A stretch of 64,000 nucleotides of DNA, from assembly GCF_019312585.1 (NCBI RefSeq), contig NZ_JAHWDP010000002.1, positions 186,001-250,000 on the forward strand. The letters run 5' to 3'. Under the pieces are notes generated by a model that did not search any database, had not been told where the DNA came from, and was given only the letters and a program-made list of their open reading frames with translations. Below are positions 8,490 to 17,592 of the stretch, piece by piece; the stretch's first letter is position 1, and the number at the start of each line of letters is the position of its first letter. The position numbers were made by a program, and so were the translations under genes. The DNA is from Halomarinibacterium sedimenti. GTDB taxonomy: Bacteria > Bacteroidota > Bacteroidia > Flavobacteriales > Flavobacteriaceae.

Positions 8490-11400
8490 ATGAAAAATAT
8501 TACTTTTCTTTTAATTCTATTAGGTGGCATTGCTGTAAAAGCACAAAGTACACCTAAGATAATGATGAATGATTCCTTGCAACTTCAACTTACAAGCCTT
8601 GAAGTAGAAACTAATATTACCGAAAATTACGCTGAAACAACCTATTATATGAAATTCTATAATTCATTAGATCGAATTATGGAAGGAGAACTTTCATTTC
8701 CGTTAGGAGAGGGACAATCTGTATCTAGATTTGCTATGGAAGTTAGTGGGCAGTTAAGAGAAGCTGTTATAGTAGAAAAAGAACTAGCCAGAGTAGCTTA
8801 TGAAAGTACGATACGCCAGAAGATTGATCCAGGCTTGTTAGAAAAAGTCGATGGCAATAATTATAAAGCAAGAATTTACCCTATTCCAGCAAAAGGATAT
8901 AAAGAGGTAATTGTTTCATATGAACAACCACTTCACACTCAAGATGGTCAAAAAATATATGAACTTCCATTAGGTATAGAAGAAACATTAAAACATTTTA
9001 AAGTTTCAGTTCAAATATTCTCTAGTAGCGAGCTGGCTCCTTCCACGTCTAACAACCCAAATGGGAAGTTAATATTCAATAAAAAAGGAGAGTCTTTTAT
9101 AGCAAATTTGGAAAAAAAGGATTTTGCACCAACTTTACCTATTATTATAAGAATTCCTTCTCAAATGGAGCATTTTAAAGCTCAAACTAGTGAAAATTAT
9201 TTTTATATAAATCAAACTATCCCTACAAAAACTCAACTAAAAAATAAGCCGAATAAAATTACAATCCTTTGGGATTCGTCCTATTCTCAACAGTATAGAA
9301 ACACTGCCATTGAAATGGAATTGTTAGAAAATTACTTTTCCTATCTTGGGAATGTAGCGGTACAATTGGTGGTTTTTAGCACTGCTATTCATCAAATAAA
9401 AGACTTTTCAATTTTAAATGGAGATTGGAGCACGCTAAAGAAGTATTTAAGCTCAGTTGTATATGATGGAGGTACAAACTACCTACAGCTAAAATCATTA
9501 AAGGCTACTGGAAAGGAAACTCTTTTGTTTTCAGATGGACTAGCTAACCTAGGTTCTTTTTATAAATTCAATAATAAACCTATTTATACTATAAATTCTA
9601 AAGTTTCCGCAAATCACGAACGCTTAGAAGAAATAGCAAATAAGACGGGAGGAAATTATATTAATCTTTTAAGGTTATCAATACCCTATGCAACTAAGGT
9701 CTTAAAAAGTGAACCTTATCAATTTTTAGGTATTAAAAACGCATCCTATACTTCAGAAGTCTTTCCTAAGGGACCTACAACAATTAAAGGCGATTTCTCA
9801 ATTGCTGGAGTTTTTGATAATAATAGTTCTATAACATTACAATTTGGTTATGGAGGAAAGGTAACAGAAGAAAAAACAATTCAGATATCTCATAATTCTT
9901 CACAGAATAAATTGATAAAAAGGCTTTGGGCTAAATTGAAACTTCAAGAATTAAATAAAAACAAAATAGAAAATAAAAACCAAATTATAGCTTTAGCAAA
10001 AGCAAATCATTTAGTAACAGATTTTACCTCCATGCTCATATTAGATAGGATTGAAGATTATGTCAAATATAAGATTGAACCCCCATCTGAATTATTGACT
10101 CAATACAAAGAAATGTTAGCAGCCAGTAAAGAAGCTGAAAAAGAACGATTAGAAATTATTGAAGAACGAAAATTAGATATAGAATCAGATTGTGAAGACC
10201 TTTTAGAATGGTATAATAAAAGTTTTCCTAAAAGATCTAGACCCAGTAAAACCAGAACTAGAGTCACAACCAATAATACTGAAAGCCAAAACACAAATTC
10301 AGAAAATAACACTATTAATCCTTCACAGGATATAGCTGATACGGATGACCAAAATACTACCACTAACGAGACGATGATTGAATCTGAACCTATAGACCCT
10401 AATACCCCATATATAACTGGAACTATTGTTGATGAACTCGGAGTTCCGCTCCCTGGGGCAAATATTCTAGTAAAAGGTACAACCCGTGGTACTCAATCAG
10501 ATTTTGATGGAAATTTTAGTATTCAGGCCAATGATGATGAGCTTTTAGAGTTTAGCTATGTTGGATTTCAATCAACGGTAAGAAGGGCAAATGACATAAA
10601 CAATGAAACATTAGAAATGCTTCCTGGCAGTCAATTAGAGGAAGTAGTAATTACGGGTTATTCAAGAAGACAAACCACTGCGGTAGGTTATGCCGTTTCA
10701 TCTGTTCAAAGTGAGTCTGTAGAAACTTCCATTGACCAACTATTGCAAGGCAAGGTTGCGGGTATTAATATTAATGAAGAAAACGGACAAAGTGGTAGTT
10801 CGGCTTCAGTAAAAATAAGAGGAGTGAGTACTGTTATTGGAAGTCCACTTTATATCATAGATGGAATATTTATTGAAGATGATTCGTCCCCAAATATAAC
10901 AACTGAAGATATTGAATCTATTACTATTCTTAAAAGTGAAGATGCTAGTAAACTTTATGGGGCAAAAGGAGTTAATGGTGTTATAGTTATAAGAACCAAA
11001 AAAGGAATGGAAGAAAAAAAAGACGAAATTGAAGCTTTAGATGCTAAAATTAATGAAGTTGCAACGCTTAAAAGCTGGGATGCCTCTTCACCATATTTAA
11101 ATATTCTAGAAAAGGAACCAACCGTTGAAAAAGCATACCAAAAATATTTAGAAATACGTGTTGATTATTCCAATACACCAACGTTCTACATTGATGTAGC
11201 CGACTTTTTTGCAGAGAAAAAAAGCATCGAAAATTCCTTAAAAGTACTTACCAATTTAATTGAAATTGACTTAGACAACCCTGAACTTTTAAAGGCATTG
11301 GCATATAAATTAGAATATTTTAATCAAAATAATTTAGCCGAAGAAGTCTATCAAAAAATACTCGAATTACGTCCAGAGTATTTTCAATCCTATAGAGACC

Positions 11401-11981
11401 TTGCTTTAATTTATGAAGCCAATGGGGCCTATCAAAAAAGTTATGATTTATTATATAAAATATACAGTGGAGAATTGGCAGAAAAAGATGAGGAAGAACG
11501 CTTTTATGGTATTGAACTTATTGCTTATGTAGAACTTTGCAGATTAGTCAATAAATATGGAAATAAGCTTTCGATTAGCAAAGCCGAAAAAGATGTTTTT
11601 AAAGAAATGCCAATGGATATCAGAATTGTTATTGATTGGAATCATGATGATACTGATATCGATTTATGGGTAACAGATCCTAAAAAAGAAAAAGCCTACT
11701 ACGGAAATAGTTTGACTGATTTGGGGGGGAGAATTTCTGAAGATATGACAGATGGTTTTGGTCCCGAAGAATACTTATTAAAAAAAGCTCGAAAAGGAGA
11801 GTACAATATAGAAGTAGATTATTTTGCTGATAATTATCAGAAGATATCTGGGCCAACAATACTTAAAGTGACTATGTATAAGAATTATGGCAAGAAAAAT
11901 GAAACTAAAAAATTAATAATTACCAGATTGGATAAAGAACAAGATGAAATTCTTATAGGAAATCTCCAATTCGATAATTAA
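8490..11981 (+). CDS. VIT/vWA - CarboxypepD_reg - TonB-plug - TPR - DUF2135 fusion
   Basis: 1163 residues with a signal peptide ending at about residue 19 (VKAQS). Domains in order: VIT (inter-alpha-trypsin-like, about 25-150); a vWA-like segment beginning ITILWDSSYS (about 255-400); a low-complexity Asn/Thr linker (590-635); a CarboxypepD_reg-like Ig domain (ITGTIVDELGVPLPGANILV, about 640-695); a SusC-type TonB plug (EEVVITGYS to VIVIRTKKG, about 716-840); TPR-like helices (about 880-1010); and DUF2135 (IDWNHDDTDIDLWVTDP, 1041-1160). There is no beta-barrel, so it is not a transporter. It is probably an exported surface scaffold. It follows the two-component genes and is closed by a strong terminator. 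Confidence 0.88.
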   Translation: MKNITFLLILLGGIAVKAQSTPKIMMNDSLQLQLTSLEVETNITENYAETTYYMKFYNSLDRIMEGELSFPLGEGQSVSRFAMEVSGQLREAVIVEKELARVAYESTIRQKIDPGLLEKVDGNNYKARIYPIPAKGYKEVIVSYEQPLHTQDGQKIYELPLGIEETLKHFKVSVQIFSSSELAPSTSNNPNGKLIFNKKGESFIANLEKKDFAPTLPIIIRIPSQMEHFKAQTSENYFYINQTIPTKTQLKNKPNKITILWDSSYSQQYRNTAIEMELLENYFSYLGNVAVQLVVFSTAIHQIKDFSILNGDWSTLKKYLSSVVYDGGTNYLQLKSLKATGKETLLFSDGLANLGSFYKFNNKPIYTINSKVSANHERLEEIANKTGGNYINLLRLSIPYATKVLKSEPYQFLGIKNASYTSEVFPKGPTTIKGDFSIAGVFDNNSSITLQFGYGGKVTEEKTIQISHNSSQNKLIKRLWAKLKLQELNKNKIENKNQIIALAKANHLVTDFTSMLILDRIEDYVKYKIEPPSELLTQYKEMLAASKEAEKERLEIIEERKLDIESDCEDLLEWYNKSFPKRSRPSKTRTRVTTNNTESQNTNSENNTINPSQDIADTDDQNTTTNETMIESEPIDPNTPYITGTIVDELGVPLPGANILVKGTTRGTQSDFDGNFSIQANDDELLEFSYVGFQSTVRRANDINNETLEMLPGSQLEEVVITGYSRRQTTAVGYAVSSVQSESVETSIDQLLQGKVAGININEENGQSGSSASVKIRGVSTVIGSPLYIIDGIFIEDDSSPNITTEDIESITILKSEDASKLYGAKGVNGVIVIRTKKGMEEKKDEIEALDAKINEVATLKSWDASSPYLNILEKEPTVEKAYQKYLEIRVDYSNTPTFYIDVADFFAEKKSIENSLKVLTNLIEIDLDNPELLKALAYKLEYFNQNNLAEEVYQKILELRPEYFQSYRDLALIYEANGAYQKSYDLLYKIYSGELAEKDEEERFYGIELIAYVELCRLVNKYGNKLSISKAEKDVFKEMPMDIRIVIDWNHDDTDIDLWVTDPKKEKAYYGNSLTDLGGRISEDMTDGFGPEEYLLKKARKGEYNIEVDYFADNYQKISGPTILKVTMYKNYGKKNETKKLIITRLDKEQDEILIGNLQFDN

Positions 11982-12001
11982 TACGATGTATTATAAAGCA
12001 A

Positions 12002-12035
12002 AAAATACCGCAACTATTTATGGTTGCGGTATTTT
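12002..12035 (+). terminator. Strong terminator of the VIT/plug gene
   Basis: A perfect 13-bp inverted repeat (AAAATACCGCAAC and GTTGCGGTATTTT) around an 8-nt loop, about 20 nt after the stop at 11981. The AAAA/TTTT ends make it usable in either direction. Confidence 0.85.
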
Positions 12036-12280
12036 AAATTTTGTCCCTTTCTAGGAATCCAAAGAAGTATAAAATACAGTAAAATGTATTTTTTTTTTGA
12101 GATTTAGGTTAGTGTCATATTATTTATAGTAAGTTGATTATCAAGGCGTAAGTCAATTTCAAGATATGATATAAGTATTAACACTTATATATTTTTCAAT
12201 GAAATCATCAATAATGTCTTAAAAAAATAAATTAAATTAAAGGGAATCCCTTTTAACCACTACTATAATAAAAATTCTAC

Positions 12281-12301
12281 CCGTACCTAAAACCGTACCT
12301 A
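12281..12301 (+). repeat. Two CCGTACCTA direct repeats beside left att copy
   Basis: CCGTACCTA at 12281-12289 and again at 12293-12301, 12 bp apart (one helical turn) and about 80 bp before the tRNA-derived repeat. The position and helical spacing resemble arm-type integrase binding sites; this role is inferred. Confidence 0.45.
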
Positions 12302-12381
12302 GATTTCAAAATTTTTTGTATATTTGAAAATATAACTACCTGATATTCAATAATTAAAAATATGAAAAAATCTCTATTCAA

Positions 12382-12428
12382 AATTCATAACCCGGAGGTC
12401 TCGAGTTCAAGTCTCGATCTCGCTACAA
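12382..12428 (+). repeat. Attachment-site copy: 3' half of tRNA-Met(CAT)
   Basis: 47 bp identical to 24181-24227. From CAT (12386-12388) it reads as tRNA positions 34-73: AA, anticodon 3' stem CCCGG, variable AGGTC, T stem TCGAG/CTCGA around TTCAAGT, acceptor 3' strand TCTCGCT and discriminator A. CCC at 39-41 is the hallmark of initiator tRNA-fMet. The sequence upstream (AAAAATATG...) cannot form the 5' half, so this is a displaced tRNA end (attachment site), not a working tRNA. Crossover in the anticodon loop is implied. Confidence 0.85.
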
Positions 12429-12431
12429 TGT

Positions 12432-12461
12432 AAAACCCAACACTGTGTGTTGGGTTTTTTT
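12432..12461 (+). terminator. tRNA terminator hairpin carried with the att repeat
   Basis: AAAACCCAACA, a 5-nt loop, then TGTTGGGTTTTTTT: an 11-bp stem with a T run, 7 nt after the tRNA-derived end. The right copy has the same stem with a different loop, so the homologous unit extends beyond the tRNA. Confidence 0.8.
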
Positions 12462-12676
12462 ATTTTGGTACGTTGGGAATTTATTTCCGTAAGTGGAAAA
12501 ATAAAAAACTGCAAAGCATTGCTTTGTGGGTTTTAATATTGTAAAAGCCTCCCTAAAGACTCAGCGACTGCAAGGAGCTAATTCTCAATCTTGCTACTTA
12601 ATGGAAACTATTAAAAAAAACAGCCGTTTGGGCTTTGTCTAAACCGTTTTTTATGTGTACCATTAATGACTACAGT

Positions 12677-13498
12677 TTATATATTCATTTCCACTTCATA
12701 TTGATTAACAGTATTCGATAATCCAATTGAATTGATGAAATCTATTTTCTCGCTTAATCTTGTATCAACATTTATTATTTTTATGGAGTTTGAAACTTCC
12801 TTAATCCCACTAAATAATCTATTCCAACACCCATCACTCTTTTTTAAAATCTCAAATTGTGCTAAATATTCATTCTTAGGGTTTACAATAAAATACGATT
12901 CGACCAAATTGTCTTTTATTAATTGATAGTATTTATAATCTCCATTTTTAAGCACTTCTGAATTAAAATCCCACGAATATAAATCTTGATTAGGCATTTT
13001 TTTCCAATCAAAAGTATTATAATCAACTTCATTCAACTCAATTTTTTCATTTGAGTTTAATTTAATTTCTCCGCTGAAACAATTAAATTCTTTACGTATA
13101 TCAAACCCAATGCTCTGATAAGATTTTATTGCTTTGCTATTTTCCATAATTACCTCTAGTAAACATTTCGTAATCCCACTAATTTTTAAATCTGGTATAG
13201 CAAAATCGTAGATTGATTTAACAATTCTTTTTCCTCTATATTCTGGAAGTACACCTGTAGCAGTATTAAATGCTATTTTTTCTCCATTTCGATTATCAAT
13301 TGCATGTATTATAAATCCAACCAAATTTTCTCCATCAAACATTCCATAGGAAAGGGCATAATCAACCTTCGCCATCTCCCACCTATTTTTATAATAGTTT
13401 TTGTCTGTGGGTACTTTAACAAAGTAGTTCTCAAAAGATCTTAAATAGCAAGTAGCTATTACATCAAATTCTATGTTATTTAATTTTTTTACTTTCAC
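12677..13498 (-). CDS. GNAT-family N-acetyltransferase
   Basis: 273 residues. The N-terminal half has GNAT layout: a central strand leading into TGVLPEYRGKRIVKSIYD (acetyl-CoA pyrophosphate loop, R-x-x-G-x-x type) around residues 82-99, then ENSKAIKSYQSIGF (about 123-136), the usual last helix and strand. The C-terminal half may be a second degenerate GNAT unit. It should acetylate an amine; the substrate is unknown. Last gene of the leftward operon that begins with the oxidoreductase at 15392, 44 nt after the hydrolase stop. Confidence 0.82.
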   Translation of the reverse strand: MKVKKLNNIEFDVIATCYLRSFENYFVKVPTDKNYYKNRWEMAKVDYALSYGMFDGENLVGFIIHAIDNRNGEKIAFNTATGVLPEYRGKRIVKSIYDFAIPDLKISGITKCLLEVIMENSKAIKSYQSIGFDIRKEFNCFSGEIKLNSNEKIELNEVDYNTFDWKKMPNQDLYSWDFNSEVLKNGDYKYYQLIKDNLVESYFIVNPKNEYLAQFEILKKSDGCWNRLFSGIKEVSNSIKIINVDTRLSEKIDFINSIGLSNTVNQYEVEMNI

Positions 13499-13542
13499 AA
13501 TTCTATAGATTATACTTTCTTAAATTGAACTAAGATATAGAG

Positions 13543-14400
13543 TTATTTGACACTTCTTATAATAGAGTTTTCAATAACTTCAAAATCCTTCCTGTTTGGA
13601 ACATGTTTAGATCCTTCCAATAAAAAAGCTTCTTCTAAAGAGGGAAAAATATCTTTAGCTCTTTTTATCATTTTTCTTCCTGGAAACATAATGTCCTTTT
13701 CTGCAGCAAAAAGGGTAATGGGAATTTTTACATTTTTTGCGGTCTGTTTTGAAATTATTGGTAAAGGTGAAAAATCCATATTACAGTATTGAAAAGTAGT
13801 TGACATAAAGGCTAATGCAAATTCGTCAAATTCAGAAAAAAGCGCATTCATTACTTTTAGAATGGATTCTTGATTATTTGTTTTTATAAACTTTTTCAAT
13901 GGTATGAACATTTTGAATAAACCTACAAGAGGATTACCATTAACGATAAAAACTGGCGCAATTAAGAATACTTGTCTTATAGGTGTTTCATTAAACTCTA
14001 GTGCTTTTAAGCTAATGAGTCCACCAAAAGAAAAACCAACTAAGGCTACATTTTTTAGTCTTAGTTTTATAATCACTTCGATAAGCCATTTACCATAATC
14101 TAAAGATTTCATGTCTAATCTATTCTCAGCGCTTTTATTGGGTTGTGCTAGTACATCTACTGCATAAACACAATATTTTGAGGCTAAATTGGGGAAGGAA
14201 TCTAAAATTTGAGGGGCACAACCTCCTGTACCATGAATGAGCACTAAAGGAGGTTTTCTAGTATCTCCAGTTATAATAACATTAGTGACTCCAAACTTTG
14301 TTTCTAACAATTTTTCTGAATATTCAATATTCAGCTCATCTAACTTTTGATTGTATAGGGTTATAATTTTTTCTTTCCCTTCTTTTGATTTGAAAAACAT
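13543..14400 (-). CDS. Alpha/beta hydrolase
   Basis: 285 residues of alpha/beta-hydrolase fold. HGTGG near residue 56 forms the oxyanion region, GFSFGG (nucleophile elbow, Ser near 124) follows, then AAEKDIMFPG with the acid Asp and GSKHVP with the catalytic His near the C-terminus. All three catalytic positions are present. No signal peptide, so cytosolic. It starts 29 nt after the oxidoreductase stop and shares its promoter. The family covers esterases, C-C hydrolases and lactonases; no substrate can be assigned. Confidence 0.88.
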   Translation of the reverse strand: MFFKSKEGKEKIITLYNQKLDELNIEYSEKLLETKFGVTNVIITGDTRKPPLVLIHGTGGCAPQILDSFPNLASKYCVYAVDVLAQPNKSAENRLDMKSLDYGKWLIEVIIKLRLKNVALVGFSFGGLISLKALEFNETPIRQVFLIAPVFIVNGNPLVGLFKMFIPLKKFIKTNNQESILKVMNALFSEFDEFALAFMSTTFQYCNMDFSPLPIISKQTAKNVKIPITLFAAEKDIMFPGRKMIKRAKDIFPSLEEAFLLEGSKHVPNRKDFEVIENSIIRSVK

Positions 14401-14429
14401 AGACTGTTCGATTTTTAATTGATTTTGAT

Positions 14430-15392
14430 TTATGGATTGACGATTACTATATTACCCACTTTACGACCAGTTTCAAGATAGTGATGAGCTTCTGCGATAT
14501 CTGGAAGCTTGTAGCTTTTATCGATATTTGTATAAAGTTTACCTTGTTTAAAAAAGTCTACCAATTCTAAAAATAATCGTTTTAACTCCTCAGTCTTTTT
14601 TATGCCTGTAGCTGCAAATTTTACTTTCTTTGGATTTAATAACGTTTGACAAAGTATTTGACCACTTAATACTGGTGTCATAAAAATACCGTTAGAACTT
14701 ATTAGGTTTTTAGTGTCTTTATATGATAAGGTTCCAACCGAATCATAAATTACATTATACTTCTCATTAATATTAGTTATTGATGTTTTTGTGTAATCTA
14801 TTACTTTATCGGCTCCTATAGATTTTACAAAATCAATATTTCTTGTGCTACAAACTGCTGTAACTTTTGCTCCCATTACTTTTGCTAATTGAACTGCTGC
14901 TGAACCCAAGCTTCCTGAAGCACCATTAATTAAGATATGTTGCCCTGGTTTTAAATCTGCAATATCTTTTAAGAAGTTATAAGAGGTTAAAAACCCATCG
15001 CAAATTGGTGCAGCCTCTGCATGAGAAATGGTATTGGGTTTTATCTCTAAAACTAAATCTTCTGCAATACATAAATAATCTGCATTGCAACCATTGCTAA
15101 ATAGTTTTTCACCAAAAACTTCATCACCTACTTTAAATTTTGTGATTTGCGAACCTACAGCCTCTACCACTCCAGAAAAACCAGTTCCTAAAGCTGTGTT
15201 CTTGGGTTTAAATAAACCTAAAAACAATCTGCCAAATTTAGGTATACCTTGGCGCATCATTGTATCTGCTCTTGTTACTGATGATGCCTTCATTTTTACT
15301 AAAATCTCATTTGGTTTTGGTGAAGGAATTTCAACATCAATTATCTGAATAACTTCTGGGGAACCGTATTTTGTATAAATTGCTGCTTTCAT
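14430..15392 (-). CDS. NAD(P)-dependent quinone-oxidoreductase-like MDR protein
   Basis: 320 residues of the medium-chain dehydrogenase/reductase superfamily. The GroES-like N-terminal domain opens with MKAAIYTKYGSPEV, and the nucleotide loop is GASGSLGSAAVQLAK (about 152-166). The zinc-ligand cysteines of alcohol dehydrogenases are not evident, so it is of the zinc-free quinone oxidoreductase type. It would reduce a quinone, enone or similar with NADPH. First gene of an operon with an alpha/beta hydrolase and a GNAT. Promoter site C lies directly upstream. Confidence 0.88.
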   Translation of the reverse strand: MKAAIYTKYGSPEVIQIIDVEIPSPKPNEILVKMKASSVTRADTMMRQGIPKFGRLFLGLFKPKNTALGTGFSGVVEAVGSQITKFKVGDEVFGEKLFSNGCNADYLCIAEDLVLEIKPNTISHAEAAPICDGFLTSYNFLKDIADLKPGQHILINGASGSLGSAAVQLAKVMGAKVTAVCSTRNIDFVKSIGADKVIDYTKTSITNINEKYNVIYDSVGTLSYKDTKNLISSNGIFMTPVLSGQILCQTLLNPKKVKFAATGIKKTEELKRLFLELVDFFKQGKLYTNIDKSYKLPDIAEAHHYLETGRKVGNIVIVNP

Positions 15393-15410
15393 AATTACTC
15401 TTATTTATTG

Positions 15411-15461
15411 CAAAGTTGAACTTAATTAAGATATTGAAGGTTCGTGTTTTACAATCGGAAC
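15411..15461 (-). promoter_or_regulatory. Promoter site C with GTTC-N14-GAAC operator
   Basis: GTTC...GAAC spans 15440-15461. Exactly 21 bp nearer the gene is CAACTTTG on the minus strand (15411-15418), one base from the Bacteroidota -7 box TAnnTTTG. The start codon of the oxidoreductase is 18 nt further. Spacing is identical to sites A and B. Confidence 0.6.
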
Positions 15462-15468
15462 ACTATTT

Positions 15469-16254
15469 CTACAAATAGGGTGAACCAACTACATGAAAAA
15501 CCAAATCCCAAACAACATGCACAATTATTGCTACTAGTAAACCACGTTTCCAATACACCCAACCAAAGAAAGACCCTGTAATAAGATTACCTGTCAAAGT
15601 AGAACCTACAGTTACCAAAGTGAGATTTGAAAAATTTTTTGATAGCGGTAAATGCATTAAACCAAAACATAGTGCAGTAATAATTATACCCACCCAAACC
15701 ACGCTTGTAGATGGTTTAATCTCTTTTTCAAAACGTTGAATTAATGCTATAATTAGAGACATTAATCCCAATCGAAACATAATTTCTTCCGTAATTCCTG
15801 CTGAAAATGAAACAATAGCATAAAACGGTTTAGAAGGTCTTTCAATAATACTTGTTACAGGAAAGTAATCAACAATTAGTTTATGAACCAAAAGCATTAC
15901 CAATGCTAAGACTACACTAAGAACTACAGGAAACAATAGCGCTTTAAAAAAATGATTCTGCGTTCTGTTTTTTTGATTTGAAAAGAAACGTTCTATTACC
16001 GGTGCTCCCAATTGTGCTTTCCTTGACAACCATAATCCAACAAAAACTAAAATTACACCTAAAACAAAACCATAAATTCCTGTTTGTATTACATCACTTG
16101 TAATGGAATCTGACAGCTTTACGTTTGTATCACCTGCCTCAATTTTTAATCGTTTTAATTCTCTACTAAATGGAATATTTAGAAGCGCACCTAATACGAA
16201 TAGAATAACTACAACCGTTGCAGTTTTAATGCGATTTTTATTACTCGCTATCAT
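15469..16254 (-). CDS. CPBP-family intramembrane metalloprotease
   Basis: 261 residues with about seven hydrophobic segments. The CAAX-protease/bacteriocin-processing (CPBP) signature is complete: EEIMFR (about 157-162), then HLPLSKN and a final helix with HVVWD. The Glu-Glu, His and Asp residues would bind the metal. Such proteins cleave or process membrane substrates; some give immunity to bacteriocins. The start overlaps the DUF6624 lipoprotein gene by 14 nt, showing translational coupling in the operon 17592 to 15469. Confidence 0.88.
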   Translation of the reverse strand: MIASNKNRIKTATVVVILFVLGALLNIPFSRELKRLKIEAGDTNVKLSDSITSDVIQTGIYGFVLGVILVFVGLWLSRKAQLGAPVIERFFSNQKNRTQNHFFKALLFPVVLSVVLALVMLLVHKLIVDYFPVTSIIERPSKPFYAIVSFSAGITEEIMFRLGLMSLIIALIQRFEKEIKPSTSVVWVGIIITALCFGLMHLPLSKNFSNLTLVTVGSTLTGNLITGSFFGWVYWKRGLLVAIIVHVVWDLVFHVVGSPYL

Positions 16255-16912
16255 TAAGTTTTGCTAATTCAAATTCTCTAGTTCTTCTTATTTGTTCTTC
16301 AAGATTCCATTCAAAATCAAATCTATTCTTAAGGAACACAGAGATTGAATCGAGCCCAATTTCAGTTCTTCTTTTATCTATGTTTTCAGGATCGTAAACG
16401 GGCCATAAATTAAAACTTTTGGTTTCTGGGTAATATTTCATCTGTCCACCATAGATTTGTAAATCCCCTCTTTCTGTTGCAATTCTATCTTCAGCTCTTA
16501 CCAAGAATCGAGGCTCTAGTTTTTTATCCTTAACAGCTTGTTTCATCAATGGAAGATACTGTATCCTAACATCATTATCTGAGTGTTGTATAACATTACA
16601 AATTGTCCAATTACCACGTTCTCCAATCATATCCTTAGTTGGCCAACCATGTTTTTCTAGAATATTTTTCACTCTATCTTCATTAACTATATGATTTTTA
16701 TCTATAATTAACTGCTGTTCTTTTACTAGCTCTGAGTCAACACCATGTATAGCCATTAATGAATCTCTTAGTCTGATTGGTTCTTGTTCTGTTTTCCAAA
16801 TATCATCAATTAGTGCTATTAAGTTATCTTCCTTTGCCTCTCTGATTTTGGTATTACATGAAGTAAATACTAATAGCACTAAAAGAGTCAATAAATAATA
16901 CGTTTTTTTCAT
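16241..16912 (-). CDS. DUF6624-like lipoprotein
   Basis: Start chosen at ATG 16912 because MKKTYYLLTLLVLLVFTSC then forms a clean lipoprotein signal (lipobox Cys19). An in-frame ATG at 16942 would add ten residues in front. The mature part contains HGWPTKDMIG, VIQHSDNDVRIQYLPL, a DRI...QIYGGQ strand and DPENIDKRR, the order seen in the DUF6624 family, whose function is unknown. It lies between the outer-membrane protein gene and the CPBP gene, overlapping the latter. Confidence 0.78.
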   Translation of the reverse strand: MKKTYYLLTLLVLLVFTSCNTKIREAKEDNLIALIDDIWKTEQEPIRLRDSLMAIHGVDSELVKEQQLIIDKNHIVNEDRVKNILEKHGWPTKDMIGERGNWTICNVIQHSDNDVRIQYLPLMKQAVKDKKLEPRFLVRAEDRIATERGDLQIYGGQMKYYPETKSFNLWPVYDPENIDKRRTEIGLDSISVFLKNRFDFEWNLEEQIRRTREFELAKLNDSE

Positions 16913-16974
16913 TTTCTTATACTTTTTAAATACTTGATTCATTTATTGACTCTTATATTATTTTGTTCAATCTT

Positions 16975-17592
16975 TTACAACCAGCTCAGCCCTAATCCTA
17001 CATTAAAGATTACTGCATCTCTATGCGCATCTCCATCTAAAGACGTGCGACCTAGAACTAATTTAGACTGCACATTAAGAGCGAAGTTATTCTTTTTATA
17101 AATTTCGTAACCTGTACTTGCCATAACAGCACATCCAAAGTTCCAGTCGTCATTTACATTGTCTTTAATATCATACAGTGCTGGCGAATCTATGGCTAGA
17201 CCAATACCTCCATGAATCCACCAACGATCTTTTACCCAATATTGTAGTGATGGAATAAAACCTCCAAAGTTCCTGTCATTATCTTGAAATTCGTATATGT
17301 TTCCTGGCATTGCAGCAGTAATGGCGAGTTTTTCGTTTAACATATAGCCAAACTTTACATCTGGAAAAACGAAGGTTCCTTGCGCTTTGTCAAACGTTTG
17401 AATCCCAGCACTATCTTCTATACTGATAATACCACCACCTACTACGAATTCGAAGATAAAACCATCTCTTTGTGTGGTGGTTTCAGAATTTGTGTTTTGC
17501 GCATATGTTGTACTTGATACTAATGCAAAGGCAACACAAGCCATTCTTAATAAAATTTGTTTTTTGATTGTTTTCATTTTAATTGTTTTCAT
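16975..17592 (-). CDS. Outer-membrane beta-barrel-like protein
   Basis: Start chosen at ATG 17592 (MKTIKMKTIKKQILL), which gives a normal signal peptide ending at TTYAQ. The frame could extend to 17646 but would cover the promoter region. 205 residues with alternating hydrophobic/aromatic strands, ending in GLGLSWL as outer-membrane barrels often do. It resembles small 8-strand OmpW/OmpA-type barrels, but no family is certain. First gene of the operon with a DUF6624 lipoprotein and a CPBP protease. Confidence 0.7.
   Translation of the reverse strand: MKTIKMKTIKKQILLRMACVAFALVSSTTYAQNTNSETTTQRDGFIFEFVVGGGIISIEDSAGIQTFDKAQGTFVFPDVKFGYMLNEKLAITAAMPGNIYEFQDNDRNFGGFIPSLQYWVKDRWWIHGGIGLAIDSPALYDIKDNVNDDWNFGCAVMASTGYEIYKKNNFALNVQSKLVLGRTSLDGDAHRDAVIFNVGLGLSWL

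Larger units (their letters stand above)
11982..12381. other. Non-coding right end of island A
   Basis: 400 bp with no credible gene. It contains the terminator of the large fusion gene at its left end, a very AT-rich middle, and the CCGTACCTA direct repeats at 12281-12301, ending at the tRNA-derived repeat. No integrase remnant could be recognised by eye. Confidence 0.6.
1..12428. mobile_element. Putative island A (right part), bounded at right by tRNA 3' fragment
   Basis: The tRNA-Met 3' fragment at 12382-12428 reads rightward and lacks its 5' half. Elements that integrate in a tRNA 3' end leave the intact tRNA on one side and a displaced 3' fragment on the other. This predicts the intact gene to the left of the window and makes everything from there to 12428 one inserted element. 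The content is accessory in character: a tubulin-like cluster, a nuclease, a two-component system and a VIT/plug fusion. The left boundary is outside the window and no integrase is seen, so this is inference. Confidence 0.45.

Noticed and set aside
12361-12430. Short ORF beginning ATGAAAAAATCTC that runs into the att repeat
   Set aside because: It ends inside the tRNA-derived sequence, has no signal or domain and no matching frame at the other att copy.
12575-12600. Possible third, degenerate tRNA-like copy (GGAGCTAATTCTCAATCTTGCTAC) right of the left att repeat
   Set aside because: It resembles the T-arm/acceptor end only loosely and cannot form the T stem; similarity is within chance for this length.
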